From Nitrosomonas sp. (lineage in GTDB: Bacteria > Pseudomonadota > Gammaproteobacteria > Burkholderiales > Nitrosomonadaceae): a stretch of DNA of 10,558 nucleotides. Of this stretch, positions 6,393-10,558 are shown one piece after another (position 1 is the first letter of the stretch; each line of letters begins with the position of its first letter). The DNA lies in NCBI GenBank assembly GCA_021774205.1, contig JAJFJI010000204.1, forward strand, positions 1-10,558. Reading direction: 5' to 3'. Made by a program: the position numbers and the translations under genes. The notes under the pieces are model-generated. The model did no database searches, had not been told where the DNA came from, and saw only the letters and a list, made by a program, of their open reading frames with translations.

Positions 6393-6539
6393 TCACTCTG
6401 TTTCTATATACGCTTTAAATAATTCACGGTAGTTACACAGCCTTTGTTCCCGCATTTTCCTTAACGCCAGATACGCCGAATGCAGCGTTTGCAATTCGCT
6501 TTTCACACCCAATGCATTGATTCTGTATTGGAAATAATG
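6393..6539 (-). pseudogene. REP-associated tyrosine (Y1) transposase, C-terminal relic
   Basis: The minus strand reads HYFQYRINALGVKSELQTLH, then SAYLALRKMREQRLCNYREL and FKAYIETE, ending in TGA (6393-6395). This matches the C-terminal part of RAYT/IS200-like transposases, typically (S)SYR.NALG.....L.PHP.Y..LG.....R...YR.LF. The catalytic HUH motif and Tyr lie upstream in the family and are absent. The fragment stops abruptly at about 6540, next to an ISL3 fragment on the other strand. RAYT proteins mobilise REP palindromes, which is relevant to the hairpins elsewhere in this window. Confidence 0.7.
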
Positions 6540-6543
6540 AAAT

Positions 6544-6675
6544 GATCGTGCGATCGCAATCAATATGAGCACTGCTTATATCCGTGCAGCACAGACTAAT
6601 CCTCCTGATACCACACTGGTGTTCGACGATTTTCATATCATCAAACTATTCAACCTAAAATTCTCAGTTGACCGC
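6544..6675 (+). pseudogene. ISL3-family transposase, internal relic with two catalytic-region motifs
   Basis: The plus strand reads DRAIAINMSTAYIRAAQ, then PDTTLVFDDFHIIKLFN. These correspond to the ISL3 blocks around the first and second catalytic Asp: (V/A)x.DMSPAY, then IVFD.FH..KLFN. The first Asp is replaced by Asn (INMS). Similarity fades after LKFSVDR at 6675. The segment between this block and the C-terminus, about 180 residues in intact ISL3 transposases, is not recognisable, but a likely right end of the element remains at 7014-7061. Confidence 0.75.
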
Positions 6676-7013
6676 GACAGTAATAAGTCATCTCATGGAA
6701 AGAAGATTCATATTTTTCACTATGACGCCCACCTTTAAGGTGCGGAACGCGATGATGCTTATAGCACGCCGTTCTTTCTTTTTTACTGCGTCGAAATTTG
6801 CAAAGAAAAGCGGAAACTTCACTTATCCTTCTGCACATTGTCTCCTTATTAACACAATAAAATTATCAATAAAACAAACTATTATTGATATTAACCGTTT
6901 TTTCTGTCTAAAAAAAACGACAATCAAACTCCTTTATCTTGATGAAAGATACAATAACCTCATGATTATAAAAAATATATAATTATGGCATGAATATTGC
7001 CTATCTTAAGGTT
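6676..7013. other. AT-rich degenerate DNA inside the ISL3 relic, no gene assigned
   Basis: A 104-codon plus-strand ORF (6668-6982) covers most of this stretch. It starts inside the transposase relic and becomes Ile/Asn/Lys-rich in its second half, as random AT-rich DNA does. I do not call it. One structure stands out: a perfect inverted repeat, TATCAATAA (6864-6872) and TTATTGATA (6882-6890), with a 9-bp spacer, followed shortly by a T-run (6898-6903). It could be an operator or a weak terminator. Confidence 0.4.
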
Positions 7014-7061
7014 GCGAGTTGTCGGTGGCACTTGAAAATACGCAATTCTCAAAAGAACTGC
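7014..7061 (+). mobile_element. Second ISL3 right-end remnant
   Basis: TTGTCGGTGGCACTTGAAAA at 7019-7038 matches TTGTCGGTGGCGCCTGAAAG at 2502-2521 at 17 of 20 positions. In the first relic this segment encodes the last residues of the transposase and its stop. The following TACGCAATTCTCAAAAGAAC aligns without gaps with TACGCACTTGCCGGATAAAC of the first copy, as expected for diverged terminal inverted repeats. The two remnants therefore come from related ISL3 elements in the same orientation. Confidence 0.65.
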
Positions 7062-7450
7062 ATTTAGTTTTGTTGGTTTTTCCTACGATCTTCTTAGGCC
7101 ATAAGCAGCTTATACCTAAGGCTATTCGAACAGATAGCAATTTTACTTTTTAACAAACTTGTTTAAGCCAAAGTTATATCGGGTTTAATGTTTGGCATCC
7201 TTACGTCAGCTATAAAACAAATAACAAAATAAGATGAAAAAACGCTTTTTTTCAAGGTTATGCAATTTAATGTTTAGCCTAATATTAATTCATATCTCTT
7301 ACATAGCTGTATTGGATTAAGTTTTGCAAGAGGCACTAATGTTTTACTCAGCAGGCCCCTTTGGCAATAAATTTAACAAAATTCATTTAACACTAATAAG
7401 TGAATATTTCTCAATTGTTATCGTAGACAAGAGTTTCAGAAGTTTCATTT
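7062..7450. other. Long AT-rich porin upstream region with dyads, no gene seen
   Basis: No coding region is supported here. Two symmetric elements stand out. The first is a 28-bp interrupted palindrome at 7093-7120: CTTAGG pairs with CCTAAG, and ATAAGC pairs with GCTTAT around a single A. The second is an A/T hairpin at 7235-7254 (TGAAAAAA, then CGC, then TTTTTTTCA). The first is a candidate operator or cruciform, and the second a weak rho-independent-like stop for anything entering from the left. No sigma-54 or FNR-type site was found. Confidence 0.45.
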
Positions 7451-7478
7451 TTGATAGCAAATAAACCGAAACTATATT
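7451..7478 (+). promoter_or_regulatory. Candidate sigma-70 promoter for the porin, very close to the start codon
   Basis: TTGATA (7451-7456) and TATATT (7473-7478) are separated by 16 bp, and each matches five of six consensus positions. The implied start is near 7485, which leaves only about 10 nt before the ATG and no room for a normal Shine-Dalgarno site. Either the porin mRNA is nearly leaderless or another upstream promoter is used. Confidence 0.45.
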
Positions 7479-7494
7479 TTAAATACATTTTTTT

Positions 7495-8664
7495 ATGAAA
7501 AGAGAACTAATTTCCAAAGCACTAGCCGGCATATTCATCTCTGCAGTAGTTACACCCACATATGGGATCGATGTAAGACTCGGTGGTCGTATTCAAGCAG
7601 AATATAGTGCTATAGATATTGAGGGTTTTTCTTCCCAAACAGCCATAGATGACCCAACCTTTTATTCATCATTTGGTTTGAAAGTTAGCGAGAATTTAGG
7701 GAATGGAATAAAAGTGCACGCACTTATTGATTATGGTTTCAATTTGAGCGGTAGTATTGGCGCTGCTCGAGAGCGATATGTTGGCCTTGCTAGCGATTCT
7801 TGGGGAGAAGTCAAAATCGGCCGGGTGCATTCTCTGTTTGCTGATTATATTGGTGGATGGACCATTGATCCTTTTGTCTACACCGCGCTACAAGCTACCG
7901 GCAGTGGTGGCACCATGATTGCAAATGCCAACGGCTTGGGCTCAGGTTCATTCACGGCAGTTAATAGTGTCATGCGTATTGAATCGATAACAGTCAATGG
8001 TTTTTCCCTTGCTGCCTTTTTAATGCCAGGTGATGCAAACAAGTTGGATCCAGTTACTGGAAATGGTGATCTCGCAAATACCGGTGGTGAAGATGGTGAG
8101 TGGGACTTTCAAATTGCTGCAAAATACGCTTTCGATTATCAAAAACATAATTTTGATTTATTTGGTGGTTACTCTAGAGATAACGTCAGTTCCTCACAAA
8201 AAAATGTTACCACAGTTAATCTGAAAAATGAAAATGTATGGCGTGGTGGTGGCGTCTGGTCCTACAAAAATTTTCAGATTCAGGGACAGTATGATTATAT
8301 AGATAACGCGGTAGGCGCGGCCACCTGTTCTGACGCGGCTGCCTTAGGAGCCGTTGGTGAAGTTACTAGACGATGTAATTCAGCAATTAATCCAGGTGGT
8401 AACGGTTCTGTTTGGTTTACCGGCGGCCAATACAAATTGGGCAACACTACATTGATCGCACAAGGCGGTATGACTGACGCCAATAGCACTAATGTCTTCG
8501 CTAGCCGTAAATCCAAAAGTTATACGGTAGGTGCATTTCATCATTTAAGTCAAAGAACGAGCCTTTTTACTGGCTACCAACACGTAAATGTAGAAGATAA
8601 AAATAGCACGGTTGATCGTGACAGCAATATTTGGACCGCAGGTATTCGACATAATTTTTATTAA
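7495..8664 (+). CDS. General porin (Gram-negative porin family, 16-strand type)
   Basis: This 389-residue outer-membrane protein forms water-filled channels for small solutes. A signal peptide covers about residues 1-24 (MKRELISK, a hydrophobic core, then PTYG before IDVRLGG). The mature protein opens with the strand VRLGGRIQAEYSA. It then shows the family landmarks GFNLSGSIGA, RERYVGLASDSWGEVKIGR (residues 92-110), alternating polar/hydrophobic strands, and a C-terminal ..AGIRHNFY ending in an aromatic residue as the BAM recognition signal. The length matches betaproteobacterial porins (350-400). Two Cys (C278 and C294) bracket a likely extracellular loop and could form a disulfide. No Shine-Dalgarno sequence precedes the ATG, but no alternative start exists because the next Met is far inside the protein. 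The gene is intact and monocistronic. Substrate preference cannot be read from sequence. Confidence 0.93.
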   Translation: MKRELISKALAGIFISAVVTPTYGIDVRLGGRIQAEYSAIDIEGFSSQTAIDDPTFYSSFGLKVSENLGNGIKVHALIDYGFNLSGSIGAARERYVGLASDSWGEVKIGRVHSLFADYIGGWTIDPFVYTALQATGSGGTMIANANGLGSGSFTAVNSVMRIESITVNGFSLAAFLMPGDANKLDPVTGNGDLANTGGEDGEWDFQIAAKYAFDYQKHNFDLFGGYSRDNVSSSQKNVTTVNLKNENVWRGGGVWSYKNFQIQGQYDYIDNAVGAATCSDAAALGAVGEVTRRCNSAINPGGNGSVWFTGGQYKLGNTTLIAQGGMTDANSTNVFASRKSKSYTVGAFHHLSQRTSLFTGYQHVNVEDKNSTVDRDSNIWTAGIRHNFY

Positions 8665-8665
8665 T

Positions 8666-8697
8666 TGGCATATTCAATTAATATTGAGAAATTGCCA
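8666..8697. terminator. Hairpin immediately after the porin stop
   Basis: TGGCA (8666-8670) pairs with TGCCA (8693-8697) and TCAAT (8674-8678) pairs with ATTGA (8683-8687) around a TAAT loop. It starts one base after the TAA. The stem is interrupted and no T-run follows, so it may protect the 3' end of the mRNA and not be a strong intrinsic terminator. Confidence 0.4.
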
Positions 8698-9469
8698 GAA
8701 AACCACATTCTCGCAGATAAGAATAGCGTAAAAAAAGCTGGCACAGATTGATTTTGGGTTCGCTTAATTGCAGCCCCTAAATTCAACGTCACCTTAGTAG
8801 CGAATACTTGATGACCAATAAAAAGTAAATTTTCGGCGCTGCCGATGGGGCTAATGGCAAGTTCAAACTTACTTTCAATTGACAATGAAAAATTTAGATA
8901 GCCTTAAATTTTGAACAATCCCCATCACTTGATGTTTGATTCATAGTTAGCTGACGCTTAGCTATTCTCTCCTGCTACTGAAATACAATTTTGTAAATCC
9001 TGATTGCTTTCATGACACGGTATCACACTTTGAGTTAGGCGATGTCTGATGCAACCAAAGGATATCGTCACACAGATGGATATAGTGAACGAACGCAGCC
9101 ACCATCCTAAATAATGCGCGCACCTGAATCGTGTTTAGCGTACGTGGCCCTAAATTTCTGGTAAGACTTATAGCAAGGCTGGACGACGAACTGCAACGCC
9201 GGCAGAGACAAATAACAAAGTGCAATAGGCGTCATTGTGAATGTCCACGGTTTTTTAATCATCCAAGCGAATTGCTCAAAATGCCACTGCAACGTAATCT
9301 GATATGCGATATACTTTTACAAGTACAGCTGGTAATTGCCGGACTGGATTATTTACATTTCTCAACTCGACAAAAAATAATTGGAACTACCTTATAGATT
9401 GTTTGCATACGCGAGAAATGCATGGGCAACTTTTTCAGTGGATTCTATATTAATATTTAAGCTGGGTGT
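8698..9469. other. About 770 bp without an assignable gene
   Basis: Several ORFs of 60-90 codons exist on both strands: minus 8661-8885, minus 9010-9225, minus 9107-9292 and plus 9131-9397. They overlap each other, lack ribosome sites, and none shows a family motif I recognise. The minus 8661-8885 frame begins with TTG and has a plausible composition (FELAISPIGSAENLLFIGHQ), so it may be a gene remnant. GC content in 9050-9260 is higher than in its flanks, which also suggests eroded former coding DNA. Confidence 0.4.
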
Positions 9470-9504
9470 ATGCTGCAGAGATTTGCATCAGTATTACAAA
9501 TAAC

Positions 9505-9510
9505 GGAGGA
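9505..9510 (+). promoter_or_regulatory. Shine-Dalgarno site that fixes the dodecin start
   Basis: GGAGGA lies 7 nt before the ATG at 9518. The longer frame from the ATG at 9470 would add 16 residues with no family match and has no ribosome site, so 9518 is the start. Confidence 0.85.
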
Positions 9511-9517
9511 AAAAGTA

Positions 9518-9727
9518 ATGTCAGATCATACCTATAAAATTATAGAGCTTACTGGCTCATCTAAAGTCAGCATACAAAATGCCATAGAAAACGCTATTGG
9601 CCGCGCCGCAAAAACTGTACACGATATGCGCTGGTTTGAAGTCACTGAAACGCGCGGACACATTGATCAAGGCAAAATTTCGCACTGGCAAGTTACAATC
9701 AGGATAGGGTTTACGCTGAAAGATTAG
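9518..9727 (+). CDS. Dodecin (flavin-binding dodecameric protein)
   Basis: This encodes 69 residues, the normal dodecin length. Dodecins assemble into hollow dodecamers that bind flavins (FMN, riboflavin or lumichrome, depending on species) and are thought to buffer free flavin and quench its photochemistry in the cytoplasm. The sequence follows the beta-alpha-beta-beta pattern: YKIIELTGSS, the helix VSIQNAIENAIGRAAKTV, then MRWFEVTETRGHID and ISHWQVTIRIGFTLKD. W39 in MRWFEV corresponds to the Trp that stacks on the isoalloxazine ring, and Q58 in HWQVT to the Gln that contacts the flavin edge. The gene stands alone, and no clear promoter was found upstream. It is followed by a long hairpin. 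Confidence 0.95.
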   Translation: MSDHTYKIIELTGSSKVSIQNAIENAIGRAAKTVHDMRWFEVTETRGHIDQGKISHWQVTIRIGFTLKD

Positions 9728-9742
9728 ACTAGCAGCTGGGTA

Positions 9743-9791
9743 TTACGCGCCACACTTAATCTTTAAGCATTAAAGATTCGGTAGCGCATAA
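9743..9791. terminator. Large nested hairpin downstream of dodecin
   Basis: A perfect 9-bp inverted repeat, AATCTTTAA (9758-9766) and TTAAAGATT (9770-9778), has a GCA loop. It sits inside an outer pair, TTACGCGC (9743-9750) and GCGCATAA (9784-9791), matching at 7 of 8. It starts 16 bp after the dodecin stop and lies between it and the convergent lipoprotein gene. A bidirectional transcription stop is plausible although no long T-run follows. Confidence 0.5.
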
Positions 9792-9853
9792 ATCCAACTA
9801 ACTCAACCTACTAGTTAATTTTTCCGGTTAATAATAGTCGTTCGTTACAAAAA

Positions 9854-10042
9854 TCACTCCTCGTCTTCGACTGATTCATCGTCAGAAGCATCCATATCAT
9901 GTTTCGTAATATCATCCGGCCCATAGGCCGATACTTTTGGTCCATCCATCAAATGTCCATCAGGCGTCCTTCTTGGCTCACTACAAGCCGTTAAAACAAA
10001 AGCTGCAAATACTACAGCCAAAAGCAAATATTTTACTGTCAT
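9854..10042 (-). CDS. Small acidic lipoprotein
   Basis: This 62-residue protein has a textbook type II signal. A short basic start (MTVK) is followed by a hydrophobic core (YLLLAVVFAAFVL) and the lipobox LTAC with the lipidated Cys at residue 20. Ser at +2 predicts an outer-membrane and not an inner-membrane destination. The mature part is only about 43 residues and has no recognisable domain. It contains EPRRTPDGHLMDGPKVSAYG and ends in a highly acidic tail (DASDDESVEDEE). The start is supported by AGGAG (minus strand, within 10051-10056), about 9 nt before the ATG. Expression is likely controlled by an FNR/CRP-family regulator. I do not recognise a named family. It converges on dodecin, from which it is separated by a hairpin. 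Confidence 0.85.
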   Translation of the reverse strand: MTVKYLLLAVVFAAFVLTACSEPRRTPDGHLMDGPKVSAYGPDDITKHDMDASDDESVEDEE

Positions 10043-10114
10043 CTTTTTAGTCTCCTATATCTATGACATTAGCATAATCTGGTTGAGTTTTATATTCGAA
10101 ATTAATATACATTA

Positions 10115-10120
10115 ATAATA
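10115..10120 (-). promoter_or_regulatory. -10 box of the lipoprotein promoter
   Basis: TATTAT on the minus strand matches five of six consensus positions. Placed at -12 to -7, it sets the start near 10108 and puts the FNR-type site at -41.5. No separate -35 is visible, as expected for an activator-dependent promoter. Confidence 0.55.
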
Positions 10121-10142
10121 TCAAAACATCCAGCGAAACAAG

Positions 10143-10156
10143 TTGATCTATATCAA
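10143..10156 (-). promoter_or_regulatory. FNR/ANR-type operator upstream of the lipoprotein gene
   Basis: TTGATCTATATCAA is a perfect match to the FNR consensus TTGAT-N4-ATCAA. Its centre (10149.5) lies 41.5 bp upstream of the start point (about 10108) implied by a minus-strand TATTAT box at 10115-10120. That is the exact spacing of a class II FNR-activated promoter, where the activator replaces the -35. The predicted leader is about 66 nt and includes the lipoprotein Shine-Dalgarno site. The regulator could be FNR, ANR or another CRP/FNR-family protein sensing oxygen or nitric oxide. Confidence 0.72.
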
Positions 10157-10258
10157 TCATGATTTGGATAGAACGCCCTTCTGCACTGGCTTTAAAGCTA
10201 CCCTGAGCGATACCTGTTTAATTTAAATCCAGTAGGTTACTGTACTATAAATAATTTG

Positions 10259-10282
10259 ATAATTTGTAAGTTACAAAATTAT
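10259..10282. promoter_or_regulatory. Near-perfect 24-bp palindrome upstream of the last gene
   Basis: ATAATTTGTAA (10259-10269) and TTACAAAATTAT (10271-10282) are inverted copies with one extra A in the right arm. It lies between the two divergent promoters, about 100 bp upstream of the predicted start for the plus-strand gene. It could be a repressor or activator site, and no known consensus is recognised. Confidence 0.4.
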
Positions 10283-10369
10283 TTGCACATAATTAACTTC
10301 ATCATTAATCCCTCTGTTCTGGAAATATTGCATCTATCCGTGAAATTAGAGAATCAGTTGGATAACCGC

Positions 10370-10378
10370 TGCTATAAT
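10370..10378 (+). promoter_or_regulatory. Extended -10 promoter (TGCTATAAT)
   Basis: TG-N-TATAAT is the extended -10 arrangement, which can work without a good -35, and none is visible at the right distance. The implied start near 10385 gives a leader of about 27 nt to the ATG at 10412, with GGGG at 10397-10400 as a weak ribosome site. Confidence 0.5.
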
Positions 10379-10411
10379 TTCATATTTAACTTAAATGGGG
10401 TAACTAGAAAG

Positions 10412-10558
10412 ATGAATGAACGCTCTGAATTTGCGCATTGGAGTTTCAAACATGCGTATTTGTCCGTAATTATTGCGGCTCTAGCTGTACTAGGATATCG
10501 GTTTGGAATCATGAATTATCAGGTAGCGTTGATTATTCTTTTAGGTGGAGCAGCCATG
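10412..10558 (+). CDS. N-terminus of a small membrane protein, truncated by the window end
   Basis: Forty-nine codons are visible before the sequence stops. A polar start (MNERSEFAHWSFKHA) is followed by a membrane helix (YLSVIIAALAVLGYRFG), a short turn (IMNYQ) and a second helix (VALIILLGGAAM). The pattern of two adjacent N-terminal helices with GYR.G between them recalls the membrane part of some DUF1499 proteins, but that is only a suggestion because the diagnostic domain would lie beyond the window. The start is supported by an extended -10 promoter 27 nt upstream and by reading-frame quality. Confidence 0.7.
   Translation, partial: MNERSEFAHWSFKHAYLSVIIAALAVLGYRFGIMNYQVALIILLGGAAM

Noticed and set aside
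6668..6982. 104-codon plus-strand ORF
   Set aside because: It begins inside the ISL3 relic, has no ribosome site, and its Ile/Asn/Lys-rich second half looks like translated AT-rich non-coding DNA.
9470..9517. Longer dodecin start at 9470
   Set aside because: The extra 16 residues match nothing in the family, while GGAGGA sits 7 nt before the ATG at 9518.
10143..10156. FNR-type site as a regulator of the plus-strand gene at 10412
   Set aside because: It would lie about 235 bp upstream of that gene's predicted start, too far for normal activation; the lipoprotein side fits exactly.

Overview
The window looks like an accessory stretch of a Gram-negative proteobacterial chromosome, most likely a betaproteobacterium. 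A Nitrosomonas-type ammonia oxidiser would fit, but that assignment is inference. The evidence is a classical SmpB/RatA/RnfH neighbourhood, a CtaA/COX15-type heme A synthase, a general-porin-family beta-barrel with the usual RERYVGL block, a dodecin and a small lipoprotein. The DNA is AT-rich, with many hairpins and several decayed insertion sequences.

Layout. Positions 1-525 (minus) hold the N-terminal half of heme A synthase. Positions 664-1107 (minus) are smpB. A 369-bp divergent spacer carries a hairpin-rich REP/MITE-like element and leads to the overlapping pair ratA-rnfH (1477-2189, plus). In many relatives this cluster is followed by housekeeping genes. Here it runs into an IS graveyard (2279-2787): the 3' end of an ISL3 transposase abuts an antisense ISAs1-like relic. 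Next comes an orphan 439-residue protein (2864-4183) made of four about 88-residue leucine-rich repeats arranged A-B-A-B. It has no recognisable family and is the most novel gene here.

Positions 4300-5293 (minus) are fcl (GDP-L-fucose synthase), broken by an apparent 2-nt deletion. Positions 5476 to about 6100 (minus) are a heavily decayed MNT-HEPN toxin-antitoxin module. The HEPN part keeps its RNLAAH motif but has a frameshift and an in-frame TGA. Positions 6393-6539 (minus) are the C-terminus of a REP-associated tyrosine (Y1) transposase. It abuts an internal fragment of a second ISL3 transposase (6544-6675, plus), whose right end seems to survive at 7014-7061. About 430 bp of AT-rich, palindrome-rich DNA then leads to an intact porin (7495-8664). 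After about 850 bp with no assignable gene comes an intact dodecin (9518-9727).

The right end has a small acidic lipoprotein (9854-10042, minus). Its upstream region has a perfect FNR-type site centred exactly 41.5 bp from the start point implied by a TATTAT box. The window closes with the start of a two-helix membrane protein (10412 onward, plus), which has an extended -10 promoter.

How it fits together. The intact genes are mostly single-gene units: trans-translation (smpB), a ribosome/quinone-related START protein (ratA), outer-membrane permeability (porin) and flavin buffering (dodecin). Positions 2190 to about 7060 behave as an accessory island where mobile elements have landed and decayed, taking fcl and the toxin-antitoxin pair with them and leaving the repeat protein intact.
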